From the NCBI GenBank assembly GCA_945787585.1, contig CALZIG010000050.1, positions 1-15,780 of the forward strand: DNA of 15,780 nucleotides, read 5' to 3'. The notes under the pieces are model-generated. The model worked only from the letters and a program-made list of their open reading frames with translations, had not been told where the DNA came from and searched no databases. Position numbers and translations under genes: made by a program. Shown one piece after another: positions 1-9,285 of this stretch. Numbering within the stretch: the stretch's first letter is position 1; every line of letters starts with the position of its first letter. The DNA is from an uncultured Gammaproteobacteria bacterium (GTDB lineage Bacteria; Pseudomonadota; Gammaproteobacteria; SZUA-140).

Positions 1-367
1 AAAGGATAAAAAATGAAATATCAAGTGTTAAAAATTAACCATCCATGGTGAATTATATTACATCGTTAAATAGAGAAGGCGTTAGCACACTCTCACGCTG
101 AGCAACTCTGGACTAACCCAGCTTGTGGTTAAGATAATCTGCAGGAGATGGTTTTATCCAAAACATCGAACAGCTGGTTGACGATCAATATCAGCCGTAT
201 CCGGTACAGTGATTGTACATCTGAACCTGCAACTAAGATGCTATAGCAGGCATTAAAGATTTAGAATAGCATTTTCATTTATTGCTTAAATACGGTGATT
301 ACGGCCATAAAGAATCAGGCAGGTAAAATGAAATACCTACCTGATTAAACGCTAATAAAAGGAAGTA
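1..367. other. Gene-poor stretch, possibly degraded coding DNA
   Basis: I find no intact gene here. The longest readable pieces on the plus strand are short and in different phases. One at about 73-132 reads like AHSHAEQLWTNPACG before a stop. One at about 138-209 reads like GDGFIQNIEQLVDDQYQPY before a stop. One near 276-326 reads like LKYGDYGHKESGR before a stop. Their composition resembles protein, but stops and frame changes separate them, so they may be remnants of a decayed gene; this is inference and I recognise no family. A 12-codon reading frame starts at 13 behind an AAAGGA sequence but is too short to call. A hairpin lies at 313-346. Confidence 0.4.
313..346 (-). terminator. Hairpin downstream of the Spondin_N gene
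   Basis: Two 13-base arms (313-325 and 334-346) pair with a single mismatch around an 8-base A-rich loop. The hairpin starts about 20 bases past the stop of the minus-strand Spondin_N gene, where a terminator would be expected. On the minus strand the arm is followed by CTTTAT, which is only weakly U-rich, so efficient intrinsic termination is uncertain. It could also be an mRNA 3'-end stabilising structure. Confidence 0.5.
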
Positions 368-1042
368 TCAATTACCCGCGTTGTGAACTCGCACCATCGC
401 GGTGGGTCCACGCCAATCAAGATCCGCAGGTGCTAAATCACCAATACCATGCACACCATTATGGATGGTTACAAAGCCTTCTCCATCACCTTCAATTGTT
501 GCATTTGTTCCGCCACAGGGTGGCCCGGGAATATCGATACATAACTCATTATTATCTTCCGAACCGGCATCGTATGTCATTGCCATTGCATGTGAATAAT
601 GGTTCTTTTTAGGTGCCTTTAACGTTGCTGAAGTGAACGCATCATTAGAAGTCGCCAACATACCCGCGACAGTAAAGTAGGTTCTCTTGGGAGCCTTAAT
701 TTCCACCGTAATCGAATGGCCCGGTAAGATAACCGGTAGTTCATGGTCTAATGTGGACATGACCGCAGAGACATCACTGTTGCCACTCAGTGATGCTAGT
801 AATGGAGATACATTGCCGCTTTCTGCCATAATAACAAGCTCTGGCGAAGCCGCTTCAGTAACATTGAATAGTTTAAAGTGGCCGTTGTGAGCGATAACGG
901 CAGGTGGCGTTATTATATGGTGCGCGGTCGTGTTGGTAATCGTAACGTGGTAGGTGTTCATTTTTTTTGTAGCATCATCCGCTATGGCAGTCGTGCATAC
1001 CAGACTAGATGCGATAGCCAATCCAAGCCGTAATGTTTTCAT
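368..1042 (-). CDS. Secreted Spondin_N-domain protein
   Basis: The 224-residue precursor begins with a typical Sec signal peptide: Lys at 2, a hydrophobic core at about 5-18, and an AIA cleavage site at 19-21. The mature protein starts at about Asp22 and should be periplasmic or outside the cell. Residues about 29-215 match the bacterial Spondin_N pattern: a YHVTITNTT opening strand, a PPAV/AH segment, LFNVTEAASPEL at 58-69, an alternating beta-strand middle, GMLATSNDAF at 127-136, and a YDAGSEDNNE segment at 157-166. In eukaryotic F-spondin this fold is a beta-sandwich binding metal or lipid; the bacterial role is not established. The only two mature cysteines, 168 and 176, could form a disulfide. 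The ATG at 1042 has a good Shine-Dalgarno (AGGAG on the minus strand, 8 bases upstream). It appears to be a single-gene unit, with a hairpin downstream and about 170 bases of regulatory DNA upstream. Family call is good; function is unknown. Confidence 0.75.
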   Translation of the reverse strand: MKTLRLGLAIASSLVCTTAIADDATKKMNTYHVTITNTTAHHIITPPAVIAHNGHFKLFNVTEAASPELVIMAESGNVSPLLASLSGNSDVSAVMSTLDHELPVILPGHSITVEIKAPKRTYFTVAGMLATSNDAFTSATLKAPKKNHYSHAMAMTYDAGSEDNNELCIDIPGPPCGGTNATIEGDGEGFVTIHNGVHGIGDLAPADLDWRGPTAMVRVHNAGN

Positions 1043-1210
1043 TCGTTTAGCTCCTATGTTTGATCAATTAGCTTTTTTCATCCATTACCAATGAATGAAA
1101 AAAGAGCATAAATGACGAACTTCACATAGAAGTGACATGTTTATCACATTTCTATCACGGACAATTAGTAATAAATATTACATCAATCGTTAAGCGCAAT
1201 AGCTATCTAA
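1043..1210 (-). promoter_or_regulatory. Upstream region of the Spondin_N gene
   Basis: This 168-base AT-rich gap separates the arfB stop from the Spondin_N start. It holds several symmetrical elements: the long hairpin at 1072-1104, a short dyad ACTTC-N5-GAAGT at 1119-1133, a dyad GTGA-N8-TCAC at 1132-1147, and a direct repeat of TATCAC at 1142 and 1153 (one helical turn apart). The clustering suggests regulator binding. I cannot place a convincing -35/-10 pair. The GTGA-N8-TCAC spacing is two bases longer than a CRP site. Confidence 0.35.
1072..1104. repeat. 15-bp inverted repeat upstream of the Spondin_N gene
   Basis: The arms at 1072-1086 and 1090-1104 are complementary over 15 bases with one mismatch (1082/1094) and a 3-base loop (ACC). 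The stem is mostly A-T pairs, including six consecutive ones at its base. It lies 30-62 bases upstream of the Spondin_N start and 107 bases past arfB. Neither strand has a U-run after the stem, so it is not a textbook terminator. It may be a 5'-UTR structure or an operator. Confidence 0.55.
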
Positions 1211-1624
1211 CTACTCCTCCACTTTCCCACGCAACTCCTTTGTCTTGCTGCGCCGAGTCTTGCTGTCCATACGCCGCCGCTGTGAAGCTTTCGTCGGTCG
1301 GGTCGGCCGTCGTGTTTTTTTCACTACCGACACCTCTTTAATCAATGCCTGTAATCGCGCAAGCGCATCTTCACGGTTTTTTTCCTGGGTACGGTGTTGT
1401 TGCGCCTTGATCACAATCACACCTTCTTTACCAATACGACGATCTGATAAATTAAGTAATCGTTCTTTATAGAAATCGGGCAACGACGATGCGTTGATAT
1501 CAAAACGCAGATGAATAGCGGACGAAACTTTGTTAACGTTTTGCCCGCCTGCACCTTGCGCTCTAATGGCACAAAGTTCTATCTCATCCTCGCGGATAGC
1601 CACATTATGAGAGATGATTAACAC
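1211..1624 (-). CDS. arfB: Peptidyl-tRNA hydrolase ArfB (YaeJ), ribosome rescue
   Basis: ArfB enters the empty A site of ribosomes stalled on mRNA lacking a stop codon and hydrolyses the peptidyl-tRNA. It is a backup to tmRNA and ArfA. The protein is 137 residues, close to the 140 of the E. coli protein. The release-factor signature [12 protein letters not shown] spans 21-32, with the catalytic GGQ at 26-28. Residues about 100-137 form the strongly basic C-terminal tail ([14 protein letters not shown] and onward) that in this family inserts into the mRNA channel. The start is a GTG; the N-terminus (LIISHNVAI) lines up with the E. coli MIVISRHVAI, which supports it although the Shine-Dalgarno is weak. 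It lies 43 bases after the S-formylglutathione hydrolase gene on the same strand with no terminator visible between, so co-transcription is possible. Confidence 0.95.
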   Translation of the reverse strand: MLIISHNVAIREDEIELCAIRAQGAGGQNVNKVSSAIHLRFDINASSLPDFYKERLLNLSDRRIGKEGVIVIKAQQHRTQEKNREDALARLQALIKEVSVVKKTRRPTRPTKASQRRRMDSKTRRSKTKELRGKVEE

Positions 1625-1667
1625 GATCTTCTAACCCCAATATTCCATAACCAAACAGATTCCATCA

Positions 1668-2513
1668 TCAATCAAATAAATAATCTGCATGAAAACGCAA
1701 ATGATCTTCCATAAATGTTGCGATAAAAAAGTAGCTATGGTCATAGCCATCATGAAAGCGTAACGTTAACGCCTGTTCCGATGCTTCACAAGCGGTTTTG
1801 AATGCGAGTGGGTTGAGTTGCAGATCAAGAAATTTATCATCCTTGCCCTGATCGATGAAAATCGGGTTTTTATGCTGATCTGCTGCTACCAGTGAAGTGG
1901 CATCATAAGACATCCAGCTGGAACGATCGTCCCCCAGATAGGCAGTAAATGCTTTCTCACCCCACGGGCAAAGGCTCGGCGTACATATCGGTGCAAAGGC
2001 CGAGACCGAACGATAGGCCTGCGGATTTTTTAATGCAGCAATCAGTGCGCCATGCCCCCCCATCGAATGTCCTGAGATAGACTTTCTGGCGGGATCTACC
2101 ACAAACCGGCTTTCAATCAGTGCCGGCAATTCCTGCGTAACGTAATCATACATCTGATAATGTTCACGCCAGCCCGGCTGCGTTGCATTGACATAAAACC
2201 CTGCGCTACTGCCCAAATCCCAGGCATCATCTTCACCGGCGATACCAGTATTGCGAGGACTGGTATCCGGTGCAATCAATGCAATCCCCAATGCAGAGGC
2301 GAGTCGCTGCGCCCCGGCCTTGGCCATAAAATTCTCTTCCGTACACGACAATCCCGATAACCAGTAAAGCGCGGGCACAGGGTGAGTTTCAGCCTGCGGT
2401 GGTAAAAAAATTGCGAAACGCATCTCACTATGACATACCGAAGATGGATGTGAGCAATTATATAACCAACCGTCAAAACAGCGGGTTCTGGAATGAATGT
2501 TGAGCAGTTCCAT
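1668..2513 (-). CDS. fghA: S-formylglutathione hydrolase
   Basis: This cytosolic serine esterase hydrolyses S-formylglutathione to formate and glutathione, the second step of glutathione-dependent formaldehyde detoxification. The 281-residue length is normal for the FrmB/esterase D family. Visible family marks are YWLSGLSCTEENF at 50-62, the DTSPRNTGIAGEDDAWDLG block at 83-101, the nucleophile elbow GHSMGG with Ser150, the acid in DQGKDDKFLD (Asp225 or Asp226), and His259 in GYDHSYFF. All three triad members are therefore present. The ATG at 2513 lies 15 bases after the stop of the dehydrogenase gene, so the two enzymes of the pathway form an operon. The Shine-Dalgarno is poor, suggesting translation depends on the upstream gene. 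The symbol could equally be frmB. Confidence 0.95.
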   Translation of the reverse strand: MELLNIHSRTRCFDGWLYNCSHPSSVCHSEMRFAIFLPPQAETHPVPALYWLSGLSCTEENFMAKAGAQRLASALGIALIAPDTSPRNTGIAGEDDAWDLGSSAGFYVNATQPGWREHYQMYDYVTQELPALIESRFVVDPARKSISGHSMGGHGALIAALKNPQAYRSVSAFAPICTPSLCPWGEKAFTAYLGDDRSSWMSYDATSLVAADQHKNPIFIDQGKDDKFLDLQLNPLAFKTACEASEQALTLRFHDGYDHSYFFIATFMEDHLRFHADYLFD

Positions 2514-2528
2514 AGCCGATGAACCCGA

Positions 2529-3665
<1,137 letters not shown>

Positions 3666-3736
3666 TCAATTTGATAATGATCATCTGACCACTGAAATTT
3701 ATAATATATGGTACTGTTATAAAACGAACTAGAAAA

Positions 3737-3756
3737 CCATAATATAAAAATTATGG
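3737..3756. repeat. Perfect inverted repeat upstream of the efflux operon
   Basis: CCATAAT and ATTATGG are exact complements separated by six A/T bases. The repeat ends 22 bases before the adaptor start and 7 bases before its Shine-Dalgarno, so it would lie in the leader or at the transcription start. Its size and symmetry suit a dimeric repressor operator; a 7-bp AT-rich RNA hairpin is the alternative. No regulator gene is adjacent. Confidence 0.45.
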
Positions 3757-3763
3757 CGTGGCC

Positions 3764-3769
3764 AAGGAG
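3764..3769 (+). promoter_or_regulatory. Shine-Dalgarno that fixes the adaptor start
   Basis: AAGGAG lies 9 bases before the ATG at 3779. The longer reading frame starting with GTG at 3758 would place this sequence inside the gene and add residues ahead of a clean signal peptide, so 3779 is preferred. Confidence 0.75.
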
Positions 3770-3778
3770 CATCCAGAA

Positions 3779-4807
3779 ATGAAACGGTATCAAATCACAG
3801 CAATAATTTCGATTGTACTGATGAGTTTTATACACGCCAGTCACGCAGCTACCATCCAAACAGCTCCGGCCCTGCATAAAACAGTGGCCAATGAGCGTCT
3901 CTTTGATGGGCTTGTTGAAGCCGTCCATAAATCAACCGTTTCATCACAGGTGATGGGGCGTGTCATTAACATTAATTACGACGTTGATGACTTTGTCCCC
4001 AAAGACGCCGTCATCCTGCAGTTTCGTGGTAGCGAGCAGAAGGCCCGTTCGAGTCAGGCGGAAGCCGCTTTGCGTGAAGCACAGGCACGCAGACAGGAGG
4101 CTGAGGATGAACATCGGCGAATCAGCGACATTTACGCAAAGAAACTGGTCTCCAAAGCCGCGCTGGATAAGGCCGAGGCATCATTAAAAGCAGCCAGAGC
4201 AAAGCTGGATGCGAGCGAAGCCGCGCTGGATGAGGCCAGGATTCAGGCGGGCTATACGGTGGTTAAGGCGCCCTTCAGTGGTTATGTCATCCAGCGACAT
4301 GTTGAAGTCGGTGAATCAGTGAGTATCGGTCAGCCATTGATGACCGGGGTTTCGCTTGAGGCGTTGCGCGTGACAGCGACTATTCCGCAATCTTTAGTCA
4401 ATGACATACGTCAACATACTACTGCCATAGTGGTGATGCCTGATGGTTCACGCGTTAAGTCTGATGCTATCCGTGTTTTTCCTTTCGCTGATGAACAGGC
4501 CCATACATTTAAGATTAGAGTTACCCTCCCGCAAACTGACCAGCCACTATATCCCGGTATGTTTCTCAAAATTGCATTGATCACGGGGGAAACCAGCCGT
4601 CTTTTAGTACCCGCAAGTGCTGTTGTTCATCGGAGTGAATTAACAGCCGTGTACGTGGTTAAACCAGAGGGTGGCATCTCCCTAAGGCAGATTCGCACTG
4701 GCTGGCGAGACAATGACTCAATCGAAGTGCTCGCAGGCCTGGATGAAGGTGAACAGGTTGCCGTTGATCCGATTGCGGCAGGCATCGCACTCAAGCAGCA
4801 ACATTAA
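3779..4807 (+). CDS. RND efflux periplasmic adaptor subunit (membrane fusion protein)
   Basis: The adaptor bridges an inner-membrane RND pump and an outer-membrane channel. The 342-residue protein starts with a Sec signal peptide (KR at 2-3, hydrophobic 6-18, cleavage after SHA at 21-23). There is no lipobox cysteine, so it is a soluble periplasmic protein rather than a lipoprotein. The first lipoyl half-motif is around 44-84 (GLVEAVHKSTVSSQVMGRV). An Ala/Glu/Lys-rich coiled-coil hairpin runs about 84-157. The second lipoyl half follows at about 158-195 (VVKAPFSGYV), then beta-barrel and membrane-proximal domains with LYPGMFLKIAL and LLVPASAVVHR. It is on the short side for the HlyD/AcrA family because the hairpin is short. 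The pump gene begins 9 bases after its stop. No outer-membrane factor gene is present, so the complex probably borrows a TolC-like channel. Substrate cannot be told. Confidence 0.92.
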   Translation: MKRYQITAIISIVLMSFIHASHAATIQTAPALHKTVANERLFDGLVEAVHKSTVSSQVMGRVININYDVDDFVPKDAVILQFRGSEQKARSSQAEAALREAQARRQEAEDEHRRISDIYAKKLVSKAALDKAEASLKAARAKLDASEAALDEARIQAGYTVVKAPFSGYVIQRHVEVGESVSIGQPLMTGVSLEALRVTATIPQSLVNDIRQHTTAIVVMPDGSRVKSDAIRVFPFADEQAHTFKIRVTLPQTDQPLYPGMFLKIALITGETSRLLVPASAVVHRSELTAVYVVKPEGGISLRQIRTGWRDNDSIEVLAGLDEGEQVAVDPIAAGIALKQQH

Positions 4808-4816
4808 GGTACTGCC

Positions 4817-7800
4817 ATGAGCAACGATAAGCTGGGCCTTTCAGGATCGATTGCAAAAAAATTCCTGCGTAATGAATTGACGCCCTTGTTGGCGTTGGTC
4901 GGAATCTTGATGGGTTTCTTTGCTGTGCTGGTGACACCCCGCGAAGAAGAGCCGCAAATCGAAGTCACCTTTGCCAATGTCTTTATCCCTTACCCGGGAG
5001 CGACCGCAGTTGAGGTCGAACATCTGGTGAGCACACCGGCCGAGCAGGTGCTGTCTGAAATCAAAGGCGTAGAGCATGTCTACTCTGTTTCACGCCCCGG
5101 CATATCGGTGCTCACGGTGCAGTTTGAAGTCGGCGAAGATCGCACGCAGAGTATTGTCAATCTCTATAACCAGGTCTACTCCAATGAAGACTGGCTGCCG
5201 CGAGGGCTGGGCGTGGGGCGTGCCATCGTCAAACCGAAGGGGATCGATGATGGGCCCATTGTCAGCGTGACTCTGTGGACAGACGATCCAACCCGTGCCG
5301 GCCATGAACTGAAACAGGTCGCCAACACGATAGAGGCCGAATTAAAACGGGTGCCCGGCACGCGCGATATTTATACCATTGGCGGGCCCGAACAGGTCGT
5401 GCGTATTTTGCTGGATCCACAACGCATGGCCGGATACAACATCGCCTTTGAAGAGCTACGCGCCGCCCTGATGGCCGCCAATGCGACTCGTGATGCAGGC
5501 GCGCTGGTCAGCAATAATCGCGAAATCGAGATACAGGCTGGCCGCTTTCTGACGTCAGCAGCAGAGGTGGCGGCACTGGTCATTGGGTTGCATAACGGCG
5601 CACCGGTCTATTTAAGTGATGTCGCGGATGTCTCGCCAGGCCCAGACCAGCCCGAACAGTTCGTCTGGTTTGGTACAGGTGCGGCTTCCACGCACCCTAT
5701 CAAGGGCGAGTTTCCGGCCGTCACCATTGCCATTGCCAAACAGCCCGGCACCAATGCCGCCGCGATTGCCGATCAGGTAATCGAACGGGTTAAGCAGATC
5801 CGCGGCCTCTTTATCCCCGAAGGCATCGAAGTGACGGTGACACGTAACTACGGTGCCACCGCCACCGACAAGGCGATGACGCTGTTCAAGAAGTTGACCT
5901 TTGCCACTGCTTCGGTGGTGTTGCTGGTCTTCTTTGCGCTTGGACGACGCGAGGCGCTGATCGTCGGTACCGCAGTGGTGATTACCTTGATGATCACCCT
6001 CTTTGCCTCGTGGGCATGGGGCTTTACCCTCAATCGTGTCTCACTATTCGCGCTGATCTTCTCGATTGGCATACTGGTGGATGATGCCATCGTCGTGGTT
6101 GAAAATATTCACCGTCATAAACAGATGAGTGATAAACCATTATTAGAGGTAATTCCGCGCGCAGTCGATGAAGTGGGCGGGCCGACGATTCTGGCGACCT
6201 TTACCGTGATCGCTGCACTGCTGCCGATGGCCTTTGTCACGGGTCTGATGGGGCCTTACATGAGCCCGATCCCGATCAATGCCAGCATGGGGATGCTCAT
6301 TTCATTGGTAGTGGCCTTTGTTGTCACGCCGTGGTTGACCTACAAGATCTTCAGCAAGCGTGAAGAAAAAGAAGCAAAAACAGATCAGCATAAAGCACCG
6401 GAAAATGATCGACTGCATCGCCTCTTCCAGGGCATTGTTAGCCCGTTCCTCTCAAATAAGTCAGGGCGTTCACGCCGCTGGGGGCTGTTCGCTACGGTGA
6501 TATTTTTGATCCTGCTGGCCATCAGCCTGATCTTTTTCAAGTTGGTGATTCTCAAGATGCTGCCGTTCGATAATAAGTCAGAGTTTCAGGTGATCGTCGA
6601 CATGCCTGAGGGAAGTAGCGTCGAACAAACCAATCGTGTATTACATGAACTGACGCGGCACATTGCCACCGTCCCGGAAGTGACCGACTATCAGATCTAT
6701 GCTGGGACTGCCGCGCCGATCAATTTTAATGGCCTGGTACGACAGTACTATCTGCGCAGTGGCGCCAACCTGGGCGACATTCAGGTCAATCTGGTACATC
6801 ACACCGAACGTGATCGCAAGAGTCATGAGATTGCCCTGTCGATGCGTGAACCATTGCAACGGATTGGCGAACCTTTTGACGCCAATATAAAAATTGTTGA
6901 AGTGCCGCCTGGCCCACCGGTGCAGGCACCATTGGTCGCTGAAATCTATGGTCTGAATTACGAGGGACAGATTGAAGTTGCCAAACAGGTGCGTGGCATT
7001 TTTGAAAAAACCAATGAAGTAGTGGATGTCGATGATAGCGTTGAACACCGCGCCCCGCGTTTGATCGTCGAAGTAGATCGACAGAAAGCAGCACTATTGG
7101 GCGTAGCGCAACAAAACGTCGTCGCCGCAATCACGGCCGCAATTGGCGGTGAAGATGTCGGCTATCTGCACGGCACTACCGATAAATACGCTGTGCCATT
7201 ACGGGTAGAGCTGCCTACTGCAACAAAGGCAGACAGCAACGCCATCCTCAATCTGAAGGTACGCAGCGAAAAAGGGGCATTGGTACGGTTATCAGAAATT
7301 GTCTCGATCATAAATAGCGAACGTGAACACACCATCTATCATAAAGATCTGCTGCCGGTTGTGTTCGTAACCGGTGATGTTGCGGGCAAAACCGATAGTC
7401 CGTTATATGGCATGTTTTCCATCTTCGGTGCACTCAAAAATATGCCGGTACAGGGTGAGAATGTACTTGATCAAACGCTGTTAAACCAGCCTGAAAACCC
7501 CTATCGTTATAGCCTCAAGTGGGACGGGGAATGGCAGATCACCTACGAGACCTTCCGCGACATGGGCATCGCCTATGGTATTGGCATGATTCTAATCTAT
7601 CTGCTGATAGTGGCGCAGTTCCGCTCCTATCTGGTGCCATTGATTATCATGGCACCGATTCCGTTGACCATCATTGGCGTGATACCGGGGCATGCTCTGT
7701 TGGGCGCCAACTTCACCGCTACGTCGATGATCGGAATGATTGCACTGGCCGGTATCATCGTGCGTAATTCAATTTTATTAGTGGACTTTATTAACATGAC

Positions 7801-8038
7801 GGTTGCCACTGGTGTACCGCTTGATGAGGCCGTCATCCGTGCCGGCGCGGTGCGCGCTAAACCGATTGTGTTGACGGGCCTGGCGGCAATGATCGGGGCA
7901 TTTTTTATTCTTGATGACCCGATCTTCAACGGACTTGCAATCTCGCTGATCTTCGGCATCCTGGTCTCAACCCTGTTAACACTAGTGGTAATTCCAGTGA
8001 TGTATTACGCCTTTATGCGTAACAAGCAACCACTGTAA
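4817..8038 (+). CDS. RND efflux transporter, inner-membrane permease
   Basis: This 1073-residue protein is a proton-driven RND pump of full length. The usual layout is visible: TM1 at about 20-40, a first large periplasmic loop (porter domain) beginning TPREEEPQIEVTFANVFIPYPGA, TM2-TM6 between about 350 and 510, a cytoplasmic Lys/Glu-rich linker near 515-540, TM7 at about 558-580, a second periplasmic loop, and TM8-TM12 from about 920 to the end. The proton-relay aspartates are Asp422 and Asp423 in TM4 (GILVDDAIVVVENIHRH), matching AcrB Asp407/408. At the place of the AcrB TM10 lysine (Lys940) there is Arg983 in GIIVRNSILLVDF. The sequence looks nearer to the uncharacterised or multidrug branch than to metal exporters, but the substrate is not predictable. 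The Shine-Dalgarno AAGG overlaps the stop of the adaptor gene, indicating coupled expression. Confidence 0.94.
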   Translation: MSNDKLGLSGSIAKKFLRNELTPLLALVGILMGFFAVLVTPREEEPQIEVTFANVFIPYPGATAVEVEHLVSTPAEQVLSEIKGVEHVYSVSRPGISVLTVQFEVGEDRTQSIVNLYNQVYSNEDWLPRGLGVGRAIVKPKGIDDGPIVSVTLWTDDPTRAGHELKQVANTIEAELKRVPGTRDIYTIGGPEQVVRILLDPQRMAGYNIAFEELRAALMAANATRDAGALVSNNREIEIQAGRFLTSAAEVAALVIGLHNGAPVYLSDVADVSPGPDQPEQFVWFGTGAASTHPIKGEFPAVTIAIAKQPGTNAAAIADQVIERVKQIRGLFIPEGIEVTVTRNYGATATDKAMTLFKKLTFATASVVLLVFFALGRREALIVGTAVVITLMITLFASWAWGFTLNRVSLFALIFSIGILVDDAIVVVENIHRHKQMSDKPLLEVIPRAVDEVGGPTILATFTVIAALLPMAFVTGLMGPYMSPIPINASMGMLISLVVAFVVTPWLTYKIFSKREEKEAKTDQHKAPENDRLHRLFQGIVSPFLSNKSGRSRRWGLFATVIFLILLAISLIFFKLVILKMLPFDNKSEFQVIVDMPEGSSVEQTNRVLHELTRHIATVPEVTDYQIYAGTAAPINFNGLVRQYYLRSGANLGDIQVNLVHHTERDRKSHEIALSMREPLQRIGEPFDANIKIVEVPPGPPVQAPLVAEIYGLNYEGQIEVAKQVRGIFEKTNEVVDVDDSVEHRAPRLIVEVDRQKAALLGVAQQNVVAAITAAIGGEDVGYLHGTTDKYAVPLRVELPTATKADSNAILNLKVRSEKGALVRLSEIVSIINSEREHTIYHKDLLPVVFVTGDVAGKTDSPLYGMFSIFGALKNMPVQGENVLDQTLLNQPENPYRYSLKWDGEWQITYETFRDMGIAYGIGMILIYLLIVAQFRSYLVPLIIMAPIPLTIIGVIPGHALLGANFTATSMIGMIALAGIIVRNSILLVDFINMTVATGVPLDEAVIRAGAVRAKPIVLTGLAAMIGAFFILDDPIFNGLAISLIFGILVSTLLTLVVIPVMYYAFMRNKQPL

Positions 8039-8089
8039 AGACGGTTTATTACCCCTCGCCCAAACATATGGCGCGCCTGTTTTGATGAT

Positions 8090-9193
8090 TTACGTGCGCA
8101 TGCCGTGTAACGCCAATTGAATAATTTGATCGGCACGAAATAACACAAGTGCGCGCCAGGTATCATCTTGTGGGTAGAAAAAATCACGCAGGGCGATCAC
8201 CGCTGGAGCCTTTAAACTACGCGCTGTCTGTGCCTGACGGTGGCTAAGGTGATAACGTTGCTCTTCATAACTCACCGCGATTAAGCCTTCCAGTGAATAA
8301 GTGCCGAATTCAAGCGTGACAAAACAGCCGCGCTCGGCGATGAGCTGATGCCAGTAAAAATCAAGCAGCCCATGTTTAGGTGAAGAACAGGATTCGCCCA
8401 GTAATACAGCCTGCGCATTGGCACCGTACCACTGAGCAGCCAGCTTAAAACCGGCACTCCCAGGCGTATGATCATTGATCACCTCGCCATGTCCGTAAGG
8501 GCCTAAGCCAGTATGGAGATCAATCACTGCGATTCGACTGGCCGATTTTAAAAATGGGGTATCACTTGCCTGCGTCAACACCTTACGTGACCAGCTGTGG
8601 TCACGACCACCATAAAATAACCCATCGGCGTGTTGATATTGCCCTGTTGTGATGGTCTCCTCAAAATGGTGCGCGCCCCACCGCTGATTCCATGCTGTCG
8701 CAAGTGCTTTCAATGATACGCCGGTGTCTTTGAATAGTTGTTCATGCAATCGATCGTAGTTGGCATCAGCGGGCAGCGGCCCAGTAAAATCAATAAAGTT
8801 ACGATTAAGGTCAATACCCTCATGGTCGTAACGTCGCTGCCAGGCAAACCCCCAGGGGTTCAAAGCATGGATTATCACGACACCTAATTCAGCATCTTGC
8901 TGCAACTGCTTTGACAGATCACATAGTTGATTGCAGACGATGGCTGATCCCGTATAACCCTCTATTCCATGCGTTCCCACAATAAGGACAAGTATTCGTT
9001 CAGGCGTATCACGCTGACCTAGTTGTAGCCAGTCTAGATCAAGGGCCGCGCCATCAGGGCCCGCTAATGGGTGAAGGTAGGATTCATGCAGCCGTATCAA
9101 TTCAGAGGGCACCGCACTGATGCATTGCAGGAAACGTGCGCGTGCCGCTGCATAACTGCTCTGAAAACAGGACAGGTCTTGTTTAACGTTCAA
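8090..9193 (-). CDS. M14-like zinc peptidase, DUF2817 family
   Basis: The 367-residue protein has the metal site of zinc carboxypeptidases: GTHGIEGYTGS with His75 and Glu78 as ligands, then NPWGFAWQRRYDHEG followed by IDLNRNF at 127-133, DLHTG with the third ligand His227, and VTLEFGTYS with Glu295 as probable catalytic base. These fit the DUF2817/M14 group, whose members probably cleave short peptides or amide-linked amino acids; the physiological substrate is unknown. No signal peptide is seen, so it should be cytoplasmic. The start is uncertain: the reading frame opens with TTG at 9193 without a clear Shine-Dalgarno, in-frame stops lie just upstream, and no early ATG follows. It converges with the efflux operon (51-base gap) and lies 92 bases downstream of leuA on the same strand. 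Confidence 0.82.
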   Translation of the reverse strand: MNVKQDLSCFQSSYAAARARFLQCISAVPSELIRLHESYLHPLAGPDGAALDLDWLQLGQRDTPERILVLIVGTHGIEGYTGSAIVCNQLCDLSKQLQQDAELGVVIIHALNPWGFAWQRRYDHEGIDLNRNFIDFTGPLPADANYDRLHEQLFKDTGVSLKALATAWNQRWGAHHFEETITTGQYQHADGLFYGGRDHSWSRKVLTQASDTPFLKSASRIAVIDLHTGLGPYGHGEVINDHTPGSAGFKLAAQWYGANAQAVLLGESCSSPKHGLLDFYWHQLIAERGCFVTLEFGTYSLEGLIAVSYEEQRYHLSHRQAQTARSLKAPAVIALRDFFYPQDDTWRALVLFRADQIIQLALHGMRT

Positions 9194-9285
9194 CTTTATG
9201 TGCCGATGGGATCAACATCAATCGATCATACAACCGAATTCTTGACTGCAACAAGCACAATTTAAATGTCTCAAACAGATCGATC

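Noticed and set aside
1132..1147. CRP site upstream of the Spondin_N gene
   Set aside because: The GTGA and TCAC halves are 8 bases apart instead of 6, so it does not match the CRP consensus.
6641..7130. Long open frames on the minus strand opposite the RND pump gene
   Set aside because: They mirror the pump coding frame and show no domain or ribosome site.
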